Assembly (NCBI GenBank): GCA_003021105.1
Contig: PXRG01000015.1
Span: forward strand, 62,001 to 126,000
DNA from: Halobacteriales archaeon QS_1_68_17
Lineage (GTDB): Archaea > Halobacteriota > Halobacteria > Halobacteriales > Haloarculaceae
Direction: 5' to 3'
Length of the DNA stretch: 64,000 nucleotides
A program made the translations under genes and the position numbers. Shown one piece after another: positions 9,401 to 16,670 of the stretch (positions are counted from its first letter, which is position 1; the number at the start of each line of letters is the position of its first letter). A model generated the notes under the pieces. It was not told the DNA's origin and did not search any database. It worked only from the letters and a program-made list of their open reading frames with translations.

Positions 9401-10299
9401 AGTTCGAACCCCATCACGCCCGTGTCGCTCGACGCGTACCGCGACCGCGACCGCATCGTCGTGACCGTCTGGAGGACGGGCACGCCCAGGCGGTCCAGGA
9501 ACACGTCCTCGGCCGACTCGCCCTCGTCGCTGGCGCTCCGGCCCCGCTCGTCCATCGACAGCGAGAACATGAACGACGACAGCACGGCGTCGACGACCGG
9601 TTCGCCGTCCTCGACGAGCCAGGTGTCTGTCACCCACTCCGCGTCCTGCTGTTCGTCGGTGTCGGTCGCCGGGTTGCAGAAGATCGGTAGCGCGTCCGCA
9701 CCCCGCGATTCGACGGCCCGCACCTGCGCGTCCACGTAGCGGGTGTTCTCGTGGGTCCAGTGGGACTCGTAGAACCACACCGCGACGGTCGGCGTCTCCG
9801 GGTCGAAGGTGGCCACGAGGTCCTCGTACTCCGCCCCCGGGTGGTCGGGGTGGTAGACCCCCTCGGTCGGCAACGCCACCGGATCGTCGTAGGCGACCGA
9901 CGCCCCGCCGTACTCGTCGGCCAGGAACCTGACGAGGTTGGCGACGTTCGCGCTGCCGCCGTACTCCAGGTATTCGTAGGCGCGCTCGCGGTCGGCGTCC
10001 GGGACGGACGTGTCCTCGAACGCGTAGGCGTCGCCGGTCGATTTGACAACCAGCGGGACGCCCGCCTCGCGCAGGCGCTCGACCGCCCGGTCGTAGCCGG
10101 GCATGCTGTCCTCCCCGCCGTGGAGCCAGAAGACCGCCGCCGTCGCGTCGACGAGTTCGTCCACGAACGCCTCGACGTCCGTCTCGTCGTCGAAGTCGCT
10201 CTCGGAGCGCACCACCAGGTCGGCGTCGACCTCCCCGGCGGCCCGCTGGACGGCCCCTAGCTCGTTCTCCGTCGCGGTGTACAGGCCGATAGTAGGCAT
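6418..10299 (-). CDS. cobN: Cobaltochelatase large subunit CobN
   Basis: Large subunit of the ATP-dependent, late-insertion cobaltochelatase (CobN with AAA+ partners), homologous to ChlH/BchH. The 1,293-aa product has the family length. Recognisable stretches include FWLHGGEDSMPGYDRA near the N-terminus, GVEFGNVLVTVQPPRG, HLGTHGSLEWLPGK in the central domain and AGTNKAVDEGNWEDR towards the C-terminus. Start ATG 10299 is preceded 21-27 nt upstream by CTAATAC inside the shared 34-bp divergent promoter with chlID, consistent with leaderless transcription. The AAA+ partner is the divergent gene at 10334. Confidence 0.95.
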   Translation of the reverse strand: MPTIGLYTATENELGAVQRAAGEVDADLVVRSESDFDDETDVEAFVDELVDATAAVFWLHGGEDSMPGYDRAVERLREAGVPLVVKSTGDAYAFEDTSVPDADRERAYEYLEYGGSANVANLVRFLADEYGGASVAYDDPVALPTEGVYHPDHPGAEYEDLVATFDPETPTVAVWFYESHWTHENTRYVDAQVRAVESRGADALPIFCNPATDTDEQQDAEWVTDTWLVEDGEPVVDAVLSSFMFSLSMDERGRSASDEGESAEDVFLDRLGVPVLQTVTTMRSRSRYASSDTGVMGFELALSVALPEFDGNVITHPISGKERMDDAAGIGSAPKQHFPIEDRVDHAARLAVNWARLRYLDNEDKRVAVVLHNYPPSDDGIGTAFGLDSPESTVNLLDELGARGYDLGGERPESGQSLVERLTAQLTLDDRWVAPEDVREQSVDVVSTDTYREWFEATDERFREAVVEEWGDPPDRPFAIPGVEFGNVLVTVQPPRGFGMDPSKVYHDSDLQPPHDYVAFYGWLRNSFAADAVVHLGTHGSLEWLPGKTVGLDGASAPDQLIDDLPNVYPYIVNNPGEGTQAKRRSYAAIVDYLTPVMRNAGTYDELAELEDLADQYREAGMEDARTDSGDHLEALLREKVDDLDLAVELGIAGEIDEKADVRGPDEAGSSLADGEVAGDEVGIDELVERVHEYLTDIKTTQIRMGLHTMSEPPAGDRLVEYLVALTRLENPGAPSLRESVAGVLGVDYRRMLDDPGAYDERLGMTYAEAADEVYETSVDLVETLAAHDFDLPASEVEAGPDDELNMNLLVVDIEPLGDARVRGGAHDDLREALAFICEEAAPRVRGAEAEIPQTADALNGEYVEPGGSGAPTRGGVDLLPTGRNFYTLDPRKVPAKAAWEVGREVAEGVAARHESEEGEYPEEIGVVAWGTPTVRTRGETVAQVLALMGVEPEWTDAGRIDDVHPITLEELGRPRIDVTTRVSGLFRDAFPQAAGVIHDAVDAVVDLDEPHDTNYVKKHVEEEAADLAADGMDESDARAAATHRVFTTRPGGYGAGTNKAVDEGNWEDRGDLAEVYVQWGGYALGSRGRVSEAREAFERRLGSVEATVKIEDTAEQDEFDSSDWYAFHGGFISAVTGIAGAEPASYVGDSSDPDNVDVYTNEEKVRKAMRARVLNPDWIESMRDHDYKGAGDLSTTVDVVLGWDATTGVVSDALWEETAEKFALDEELADWMRDVNPWALESITDTLLEAIERDLWDADAETERRLRDANLRVDGDIEARQTDRPAAASDDD

Positions 10300-10333
10300 A
10301 ACGTTGTTAAACCCGGATTGTATTAGTCCAAGT
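10300..10333. promoter_or_regulatory. Divergent cobN/chlID promoter with 14-bp imperfect palindrome
   Basis: Only 34 bp separate the two ATGs. TTGTATTAGTCCAA (10318-10331) is an imperfect palindrome of form TTG-N8-CAA. For chlID it lies between a TATA-like GTTAAA (10306-10311) and the ATG; for cobN the same bases overlap the TATA position (CTAATAC, 21-27 nt before ATG). One protein bound there could control both chelatase genes at once. It matches the copy at 23841-23854 at 13 of 14 positions. Confidence 0.65.
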
Positions 10334-12670
10334 ATGGTTGATTTGGGCAGGGACAAAAAGGCTTCGCCGGCCCGGGCGGACGTGCCGTTCCCGGCGGTGG
10401 TCGGCCAGTCGGAGTTGAAGGAGGCGTTGCTGGCGGTCGCCGCCAACGACGCGCTCGACGGCCTGTTGATCCGCGGCGAGAAGGGGACGGCGAAGTCGAC
10501 GGCGGTCCGGGCGCTGGCGGACCTGTTGCCCGCGCAGGCGGCCGTGGCGGACTGTCCCTACGGCTGTCCGCCGGCGGACCCGGACTCGCAATGTGCGTCC
10601 TGTCGCGGGCGCGACGATCCGTCGGTCGAGCGCCGGCCGGTACCGCTGGTGACCCTGCCGCTCGGGGCTACCCGCGAGCGCGTCGTCGGGACGCTCTCGG
10701 TCGAGAAGGCCCTGGACGGCGACCCGGAGTTCGAGCCGGGTCTCCTGGCGCGGGCCAACCGCGGCATCCTCTACGTCGACGAGGTGAACCTGCTGGACGA
10801 CCACCTCGTGGACGTGTTGCTGGACGCCGCGGCCAGCGGCGTCAACCGCGTCGAACGGGACGGCGTCAGCGTCACTCACCCCGCGGAGTTCACGCTGATC
10901 GGGACCATGAACCCCGAGGAGGGCGACCTCCGGCCGCAGTTGCGCGACCGGTTCGCCCTCCAGGCGACGGTGGCCGGCTGCCGCGACGTCGACGACCGCG
11001 TGGCGATCATCGACCGGGCACTCGACCGCGATGCGGCGGCCCGAAGCGGCGGGGACGGCGCTGGAAACGCGCACAGTCGGACCGGAGCGAGCGCGGCCGA
11101 TCCGGTCGCGGACGCGGCCACTGGCGACGCGTCGATCCGGGCCAGCGGGGATTGCGCCGCCGATCCCTCGCTCCCGGGAGACGAGTGGCGGGCCGGGTTC
11201 GCGGCGGCGACGGCCGAGCGCCGCGACCAGCTCCGCGAGGCGCGCGAACGCGTCGGGGAAGTGACCCTGCCCGACGAGTTCGCCGCGGAGATCGCCGAAC
11301 TCTGCCGTGACGCCGGCGTCGACGGCCACCGCGGCGACATCGCCACCGCCCGGACCGCGCTGGCGCTGGCCGCCCTCGACGGCCGCCCGAAGGTCCTCGA
11401 ATCGGACGTCCGCCGCGCCGCCGAACTGGCCCTCCCCCACCGCCTCCAGTCGACGCCCTTCGAGGACGCCCCGGACCCCGAAGACGTGATCGACGACCAC
11501 TTCGAGGACGCGGATGCCGACGGCGAGGACGGCGAAGGGAGCGGAGACCGCGGTGACGCCAGCGACGGGGAGAACTCCGGTGACGGGACCGACGCCGAGA
11601 CCGGGGACGACGAGGACGACGCAGGCCCGGAGCAGGTCGACGACGGCGACGACGACCCGGAGCAGTCCGGGGACGACGGCTCGCGGGAGGAATCTGGCCG
11701 CCCGGACGACGCGGCCGACGGCGAGTCTCCCGGCGGGCGGTCCCCCTCGCGGCCGGACGCGGCCGGCGGCGACGGCGGCGACGGCGGGACGGAGGGCGAA
11801 CGGACGGGCGAGGACGCCGACGCGCCCGGCGAGAGCGACGAAAAGCGGGATGGCACGCCGCTCGTGCCCGGCCAGGCCCGGACCGGCGTGGGTCGGGCGC
11901 GCGCGCCGGACATCGAGGGACCGGACGCGCCGGACGAGGCCGGACCGGGTGGCGGGTCGCGGTCGGGCGCGTGCCCGAGCGCCGACAACAGGGGTGCCCG
12001 GGTCCGGACCGAGCGGACCGACTCCGGCGGGTCGGTCGACGCAGCGGCGTCCGTCCGCGTGGCGGCAACGCGCGGGTCGACGGCGGTCGAGTCGCGGGAC
12101 CTCCGCCGGTCGGTCCGGGCCGGCGACGCCGCGGCGCTGGTCGTGTTCGCGGTCGACGCCAGCGCCTCGATGCGCGGCCCGATGCGGACCGCGAAGGGCG
12201 TCGCCATCGAACTCCTGCGGGACGCCTACGAGCAACGCGACGAGGTGGCGCTCGTGGCCTTCGCCGGCGACGACGCCGACGTGCTCTTGCCCCCGACCGA
12301 CAGCGTCGCGCTGGCGGCCCGCCACCTCAAGGACCTCCCGACCGGCGACCGGACGCCGCTGCCGGCGGGGATACGGACCGCGGGCGAGGTGATAGAGCGA
12401 GCCGACCCCGACGTGGGCATCGTGGTGCTGGTCACCGACGGCCGCGCGAACGCCGCCGACGGGAGCCCCACGGCCGAGACCCACGCGGCCGCACAGCGCC
12501 TCGCCGACCGGGGGACCCACGTCGTCGTGGTCGACGCCGGCCGCCAGGACGACCGCGGCCTGGCGACCGAGGTGGCCGCCCTGACGACCGGCGAACACGT
12601 CCCGCTCTCGGCGCTCTCGCCCGAGCGCGTCGAGACGGCCGTGGCCCGCGCCCGGTCCGAACAGCGGTAG
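10334..12670 (+). CDS. chlID: ChlI/ChlD-type AAA+ ATPase-VWA fusion, presumed CobN partner
   Basis: Motor and linker subunits of a metal chelatase fused in one 778-aa chain. The N-terminal AAA+ domain has Walker A GEKGTAKST (residues 48-56), Walker B ILYVDEVN (145-152) and a four-cysteine insert (Cys74, 78, 87, 90; C-x3-C-x8-C-x2-C) that looks metal-binding. A ~190-residue Asp/Glu/Gly-rich linker follows. The C-terminal VWA domain has a MIDAS motif DASAS. Divergent from cobN with a shared promoter, so cobalt insertion is the likely role; in this lineage no chlorophyll is made. ATG 10334 is chosen because the TATA-like GTTAAA fits a leaderless start. Confidence 0.92.
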   Translation: MVDLGRDKKASPARADVPFPAVVGQSELKEALLAVAANDALDGLLIRGEKGTAKSTAVRALADLLPAQAAVADCPYGCPPADPDSQCASCRGRDDPSVERRPVPLVTLPLGATRERVVGTLSVEKALDGDPEFEPGLLARANRGILYVDEVNLLDDHLVDVLLDAAASGVNRVERDGVSVTHPAEFTLIGTMNPEEGDLRPQLRDRFALQATVAGCRDVDDRVAIIDRALDRDAAARSGGDGAGNAHSRTGASAADPVADAATGDASIRASGDCAADPSLPGDEWRAGFAAATAERRDQLREARERVGEVTLPDEFAAEIAELCRDAGVDGHRGDIATARTALALAALDGRPKVLESDVRRAAELALPHRLQSTPFEDAPDPEDVIDDHFEDADADGEDGEGSGDRGDASDGENSGDGTDAETGDDEDDAGPEQVDDGDDDPEQSGDDGSREESGRPDDAADGESPGGRSPSRPDAAGGDGGDGGTEGERTGEDADAPGESDEKRDGTPLVPGQARTGVGRARAPDIEGPDAPDEAGPGGGSRSGACPSADNRGARVRTERTDSGGSVDAAASVRVAATRGSTAVESRDLRRSVRAGDAAALVVFAVDASASMRGPMRTAKGVAIELLRDAYEQRDEVALVAFAGDDADVLLPPTDSVALAARHLKDLPTGDRTPLPAGIRTAGEVIERADPDVGIVVLVTDGRANAADGSPTAETHAAAQRLADRGTHVVVVDAGRQDDRGLATEVAALTTGEHVPLSALSPERVETAVARARSEQR

Positions 12671-12710
12671 TTTTACAAGCACGGTTGTTCATAGTGCAAT
12701 CAGACTTTCA
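12668..12710 (+). promoter_or_regulatory. cbtBA promoter with B12-cluster motif
   Basis: Sequence right after the chlID stop holds a TATA-like TTTTACAAG (12671-12679) and TTGTTCATAGTGCAA (12685-12699), a 15-bp version of the cluster motif (TTG...TAGTGCAA). CAGACTTT then leads to the cbtB ATG at 12711. The stretch TAGTGCAATCAGACTTTCAAT is nearly the same as the cobT-promoter copy at 4053-4072. Motif position downstream of the TATA box again suits repression. Confidence 0.6.
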
Positions 12711-12896
12711 ATGTCCCACGACGAAACCGTTCGCGACCGCTTCGACGACGCCCGTGCGACGCTGACGCCGGTCCAGATCGCCATGGGGATCGGTCTCCTG
12801 GCCCTGCTGGGTGTGACCCTGCTTTTCGTCCAGGAGCCGATGGTCCACGACGCGATGCACAACTTCCGGCACGCCGCTGGCGTGACCTGCCACTGA
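12711..12896 (+). CDS. cbtB: Cobalt transporter subunit CbtB
   Basis: A 61-aa membrane protein with one hydrophobic helix (residues ~21-40) and a C-terminal tail VHDAMHNFRHAAGVTCH with four His and one Cys, the family's putative metal ligand. CbtB and CbtA form a predicted cobalt importer found next to B12 genes in bacteria and archaea. Its TGA overlaps the cbtA ATG by one base (TGATG), so the two are translated together. Start ATG 12711 directly follows the motif-bearing promoter. Confidence 0.9.
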   Translation: MSHDETVRDRFDDARATLTPVQIAMGIGLLALLGVTLLFVQEPMVHDAMHNFRHAAGVTCH

Positions 12897-13549
12897 TGGT
12901 CTTGGACTACCTCAAGCGCGGATTCGCCACCGGCGCCGTCGGTGGCGTCGCCTTCGGGCTGTATGTGGCGTTCGTCGCCAATCCACTGGTGACGTACGTC
13001 GACGACCTCGCCCACGGGGGCCACGCCGCGGAGGCGGGCCACAGTGCGGAGCCGGCGGTGTCGGTGGCGGTCACGAAGCTCGTCAGCGTCGGCTCGGGCC
13101 TGTTCTGGGGCCTGCTGTTCGGCGTGGCGGCCTTCGGCATCGCCTTCTACTTCCTGGAGCCGTCGATCCCCGGCGGTCCGGACGCGAAACCCTACCTGCT
13201 GGCGGGCGCGGGCTTCGGCGGGATGATGGTCGCCGGCGCGCTCGCCTGCGGGCTGGCCGGCGCGGTCTACAACCGACTCGCCGCCCGGGGCGGCCGGCTC
13301 CGCGCGGCGGGCGCGGCCGTCCTCCCGTTCGGCCTGCTGGCAGTCCCCGTCCTGCTGGCCCCCGCCAACCCCGTCACGGGGTCGGTCCCGGGCCACCTGG
13401 CGGCGGCCGTCCGCGGGCTGACGGTCTTCAGCCAGCTCGGCCTCTGGTTCGCGCTTGCGAGCGCGCACGCCTGGCTCGACCGCCGGGCCGGCGAGGCCGG
13501 GATCGACATCGACGCCCCCGTCACGGACGCGCCGGCGGCCGCGGACTGA
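12896..13549 (+). CDS. cbtA: Cobalt transporter subunit CbtA
   Basis: A 217-aa integral membrane protein with about five to six hydrophobic segments (roughly residues 9-30, 60-82, 98-125, 140-160, 168-190). A His-rich extracytoplasmic loop HGGHAAEAGHSAE (residues ~41-53) could collect Co2+. Sequence and tandem arrangement with CbtB match the CbtA family. The stop overlaps the ATG of the following ferredoxin-like gene by one base, so all three form one operon under the 12,670-12,710 promoter. Confidence 0.9.
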   Translation: MVLDYLKRGFATGAVGGVAFGLYVAFVANPLVTYVDDLAHGGHAAEAGHSAEPAVSVAVTKLVSVGSGLFWGLLFGVAAFGIAFYFLEPSIPGGPDAKPYLLAGAGFGGMMVAGALACGLAGAVYNRLAARGGRLRAAGAAVLPFGLLAVPVLLAPANPVTGSVPGHLAAAVRGLTVFSQLGLWFALASAHAWLDRRAGEAGIDIDAPVTDAPAAAD

Positions 13550-13902
13550 TGCGCCGCCGGACTGCGGAGGTCCGGGAGCGCGGCTTCACCGACCACGTGC
13601 TCGTCTGTACGAACGACCGCGACGAGCACGCCTGCTGTGCGGACGCCGGCGGACGGGCGGTCCACGAGGCCGTCGTCGGGTGGCTCCGCGACCGCGGCGT
13701 CCTCTGGTCGGAGGTCTACGTCGCCACCACGTCCTGTCTCGCGCTCTGCAGCGAGGACGGGACCGCCGTCGCAATCCACCCCCGCGGGGAGTGGTACTCG
13801 GACGTGACGCCCGCGGACGTCCCGGAGTTGCTGGCCCGCGAGTTCGGCCCCGAGGCCGGACGGCTCGGTCGCTCCGGCCCGGCGGTGGCCGACGGCGGGT
13901 GA
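13549..13902 (+). CDS. Thioredoxin-fold [2Fe-2S] ferredoxin-like protein
   Basis: A 117-aa protein with the four-cysteine pattern of thioredoxin-like 2Fe-2S ferredoxins: VCTNDRDEHACC (Cys20, Cys29/30) and TSCLALC (Cys63, Cys67), ending in the VAIHPRGEWYSDVTP strand typical of the group. The same domain is fused to CbiX at 16667. It may supply electrons for corrin ring reduction or Co(II) reduction; that role is inferred from location in the cbtBA operon. The C-terminal ~20 residues are low complexity. Confidence 0.85.
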   Translation: MRRRTAEVRERGFTDHVLVCTNDRDEHACCADAGGRAVHEAVVGWLRDRGVLWSEVYVATTSCLALCSEDGTAVAIHPRGEWYSDVTPADVPELLAREFGPEAGRLGRSGPAVADGG

Positions 13903-13924
13903 GAGCGCCGGACGGCGGACGCGA

Positions 13925-14033
13925 CTACCGGACGTGCCTCCCGGCGCACGTCGACATTGGTCCTACGGACGCGTACTCCCGGCGTACGTCGACATTCCGT
14001 GGACTACCGGACGCGTACTCCCCGCGCACGTCG
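13925..14033 (+). repeat. Three degenerate ~35-bp direct repeats
   Basis: Copies begin at 13925, 13963 and 14004 and share the core ACGCGTACTCCC-GCG-ACGTCG, with 80% or better identity between neighbours. They fill the gap between the ferredoxin gene and the nitronate monooxygenase gene. No gene is supported here in any frame. Confidence 0.7.
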
Positions 14034-14117
14034 GCTCCCCGCGGTGTGGATTTTCGGTTCGATAGCCAACGCTCGCCGCATCGCAACGCCTTTTCTTCCG
14101 TCCCGCGTCGTGGCGGT

Positions 14118-14963
14118 ATGCAACGACTGGCGACGCGACTGACGGCGTTGCTCGGCACCGACCTGCCGATCGTGCAGGCACCCGTCGGCAGCGCCACCTG
14201 CCCGGCGCTGGCGGCCGCGGTCGCCGACGCCGGGGCGCTGGGTACCCTCGCGGTCACCTGGCGCGACGAGGCGACGACACGCGAGTTGCTGGCCGCCACG
14301 CTCGACCGGACCGACGGCGTCGTCGCCGCGAACGTCGTGGTCGATCCCGACGCCAAGCAGGTTCCGACGGAGCGACACGTCGAAGCCTGCCTGGACGCGG
14401 GCGTCGAGGTCGTGTCGTTCTCGTTCGGCGACGCCGGACCGTACGTCGACCGGGTCCACGAGCGGGGCGGTCTCGTCCTCGGGACGGTCGGGAGCGCGGC
14501 CGAGGCGGAACGGGCGGTCGCGGCCGGCGTCGACGCCGTCGTCGCCCAGGGGTGGGAGGCCGGCGGTCACGTCCAGAGCGAGGTGGCGACGATGCCGCTC
14601 GTCCCGCGGGTGGTCGACGCCGTCTCGGAGACGCCCGTGATCGCCGCCGGGGGCATCGCGGACGGCCGCGGCGTCGCGGCCGCGCTGACCCTCGGTGCGG
14701 ACGGGGCCTGGCTGGGAACCCGGTTTCTCGCCACGGCCGAGGCCCGCGTCCACCGTCGCTACCGGGACCGCGTCACCGACGCAGAGGAGACGGAGACGGT
14801 CTACGGGACGCCCTTCGACGGGGGGTGGCCCGGCACGCCCCACCGGGTGATCGAGAACGAGACCGTCGCGGAATGGCGGGCGGCGGGCGAACCCGACGCC
14901 GACCGCCCCGGCGAGGGCGACGTGGTCGCCCGGGGACCGGACCGGGCCAGAGCGCGGGGCTGA
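14118..14963 (+). CDS. Nitronate monooxygenase / NPD-type FMN oxidoreductase (C-terminus frameshifted)
   Basis: TIM-barrel FMN enzyme of the 2-nitropropane dioxygenase family, which oxidises alkyl nitronates; relatives include FabK-like enoyl reductases. The 281-aa frame shows PIVQAPVGSATCPALAAAV at the N-terminus, the substrate-loop GWEAGGHV (about residue 143), then IAAGGIADGRGVAAAL and GADGAWLGTRF of the FMN-phosphate site. The last residues (GPDRARARG) are wrong for the family. The expected tail GQSAGLTDEVVPAGELV is encoded in the next frame, to 15046, after a one-base deletion near 14931-14936. No operon partner. Confidence 0.85.
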   Translation: MQRLATRLTALLGTDLPIVQAPVGSATCPALAAAVADAGALGTLAVTWRDEATTRELLAATLDRTDGVVAANVVVDPDAKQVPTERHVEACLDAGVEVVSFSFGDAGPYVDRVHERGGLVLGTVGSAAEAERAVAAGVDAVVAQGWEAGGHVQSEVATMPLVPRVVDAVSETPVIAAGGIADGRGVAAALTLGADGAWLGTRFLATAEARVHRRYRDRVTDAEETETVYGTPFDGGWPGTPHRVIENETVAEWRAAGEPDADRPGEGDVVARGPDRARARG

Positions 14964-15046
14964 CCGACGAGGTGGTCCCCGCCGGCGAACTCGTAGCGAC
15001 GCTCGCCGACGAGACCGTCGACGCACTCGACGGCGCGACGGCCTGA
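14937..15046 (+). pseudogene. Out-of-frame C-terminal tail of the nitronate monooxygenase
   Basis: Reading one base back from the main frame gives GTGPGQSAGLTDEVVPAG and then ELVATLADETVDAL to a TGA at 15046, the conserved end of this enzyme family. The break falls at CCCGGGGACC (14929-14938), so a missing G or C is the simplest cause. Either a sequencing deletion or a recent mutation that removes ~35 residues. Confidence 0.75.
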
Positions 15047-15049
15047 GAA

Positions 15050-16306
15050 TCAGCGGAGGTGGAGCCGGTACGCGCCGCGGCGCTCGCCCTCGTCGTGGTA
15101 GACGACCGGTTCCTCGACGACCGCGAGGGTCCCGCCGGCCAGTGCGGCCGCCGTGGCGACGCCCGCGGTCCCGAAACCGGACTGTTCCCCCTCGCGGACG
15201 TCGACGGTCCGGCAGCCGTGGACGGCGGCGTCGCGTTCCCGGAAGTTCTGGGCGACGGGAACCGCGACCCGGTCGCCGTCGGTCCCGATCCCGCTGGCGA
15301 AGCCGCTGACCGGCGCGGTCCAGCGGCGCTTTCCGTCCGGCGCGTAGCCGAACGCGGTGTGCTCGTCGGGGTGGCGCGACTCGGTCTCGCGGCCCTCCTC
15401 GGGGTAGGTGTTTCCCGTGACGAAACAGACGCCCGCGTCGGTCGCGTGGACGTGGTTCGGGTAGGCGTACAGCGTCTCCTCCCCCACGCGCGTCTCGGTC
15501 GCCAGGTCGGCCGCCCAGGCCGGCTCGCAGTCCGCGTCGAGTCGGTAGCCCCGATAGTCGCCGTGGCTCGTGACCGCGAGGCCATCGTCCAACAGGGAGA
15601 CGTCGCCGACCCGGCGCTGGCCGTCGTTCCCCGGGTCCCACGAGCCGCGTTCCTCGCCGGTGCCGGCGTCGAGGACGACGAGTCCGCGCTGGTGGTCGCC
15701 GGGACACCGGTTGTACCCGACCGCGACCCGGCCGTCGCTGACGTCCAGGCTGATCGGCGAGGCGTCGGTCCGGTAGCGCCAGCGGACGCCGCCGCCGGCC
15801 TCGAAGGCGTAGACGACGCTCTCGAAGGTCCGGCTCCCGTCTCTGCCGCGTTCGTACCGGCGGGCGGCCGCGTAGACGGCCTCCCCGTCGGCCGCGAGGT
15901 CGGCGACGAACGGCAGGAAAAAGCGGGTGTCCTTCGTCGCCTCGCCGACGTCGTCGGCAGTCCGGTAGCGCCAGCGGACGTGTCCGTCCGACCCGTGGAG
16001 GCGGACCTCGCCGGCGGGGCCGCGCTCGCCGACGGCGACGCCACCGCCGAGTGGCACGGCCGAAACCAGTGCGGCGTCGCCCGCGCCGGCGGTCCATTGC
16101 TGTTCGCCCGACGTCGCGTCGACCGCACGGACGGTTCCGCTGGATGTTCCCACGAAGGCAATACTTTCGGCGACGGCGACCGCCGACTGCCGGCCGGCGT
16201 GGCGCGACCCCCGCGGGTCTACCTCGCCCAGGTCGACGGTGGCGCGGTCGGCCGGCTCTCCGGCCCCCGGGTCGGCCGCGGAGTCCTGCGGCAGGTCGCT
16301 ATTCAT
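15050..16306 (-). CDS. PQQ-like beta-propeller repeat protein of the B12 operon
   Basis: A 418-aa protein built of about seven WD/PQQ-like blades. Recurrent elements such as GTSSGTVRAVDATSGEQQW, GSDGHVRWRYRT, EAGGGVRWRYRT and VVLDAGTGEERGSW each pair an aromatic strand end with a Gly/Asp turn. No signal peptide, so cytoplasmic. It is the last gene of the eleven-gene cbiT operon and its ATG (16306) lies within the last codons of the DUF3209 gene. Its biochemical role in cobalamin synthesis is unknown; a scaffold or a corrinoid/metal carrier would fit but is guesswork. Confidence 0.85.
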   Translation of the reverse strand: MNSDLPQDSAADPGAGEPADRATVDLGEVDPRGSRHAGRQSAVAVAESIAFVGTSSGTVRAVDATSGEQQWTAGAGDAALVSAVPLGGGVAVGERGPAGEVRLHGSDGHVRWRYRTADDVGEATKDTRFFLPFVADLAADGEAVYAAARRYERGRDGSRTFESVVYAFEAGGGVRWRYRTDASPISLDVSDGRVAVGYNRCPGDHQRGLVVLDAGTGEERGSWDPGNDGQRRVGDVSLLDDGLAVTSHGDYRGYRLDADCEPAWAADLATETRVGEETLYAYPNHVHATDAGVCFVTGNTYPEEGRETESRHPDEHTAFGYAPDGKRRWTAPVSGFASGIGTDGDRVAVPVAQNFRERDAAVHGCRTVDVREGEQSGFGTAGVATAAALAGGTLAVVEEPVVYHDEGERRGAYRLHLR

Positions 16307-16670
16307 CGGCCGGGAACGCCTCGTGGAGCACGTCGTGGGACGCGGCGAGTCCATCGAAGACGCTCTCGCCCTGCCGGGTGAGCCGCCGGACCGCCCGCTC
16401 GGCGTCCCGGACGGCCACGAGGCGGCCCCGGAGGTAGTCGTATGCCGGGTCGTCCTCGTCGGTGGCCGCGATCTCTTCTTCGAGGTCTACCAGCGCCGCG
16501 TCGAGGTGGCGCTCTACCTCCGAGAGCGTCTCCGCGTCGGCGAGCGCACCGATCGGCCCGTCGAGGTGTCCTTCGAGTTCCTGTTCTGCGTGTTCGCGCG
16601 CGGCCGGGTCCTCCGTCCCGAGGACGTTCAGCAGTCCGAGCCGCAGTGCTTCGAGTTCGTGGCAGGTCAT
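16299..16670 (-). CDS. DUF3209 family protein
   Basis: A 123-aa, acidic, all-helical protein starting MTCHELEALRLGLLNVLG, the signature of the haloarchaeal DUF3209 family, which occurs in B12 gene clusters. No catalytic motif is evident; the CHE near the start could bind metal. It overlaps cbiX by 4 nt (ATGA) and the propeller gene by 8 nt, so it is translated as part of the same operon. Function unknown. Confidence 0.85.
   Translation of the reverse strand: MTCHELEALRLGLLNVLGTEDPAAREHAEQELEGHLDGPIGALADAETLSEVERHLDAALVDLEEEIAATDEDDPAYDYLRGRLVAVRDAERAVRRLTRQGESVFDGLAASHDVLHEAFPADE

Noticed and set aside
5708-9778. A 1,356-codon minus-strand frame covering cbiC and much of cobN
   Set aside because: Only its last 232 codons (CbiC) make sense; the remainder is an Arg/Gly-rich shadow of cobN in another frame.
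10307-12682. A 791-codon minus-strand frame opposite chlID
   Set aside because: Shadow frame; composition rich in Arg, Val and Gly without domains, while the plus strand encodes clear AAA+ and VWA domains.
13925-14033. Repeats considered as a CRISPR array
   Set aside because: Only three degenerate copies, spacing too short for spacers, no cas genes.
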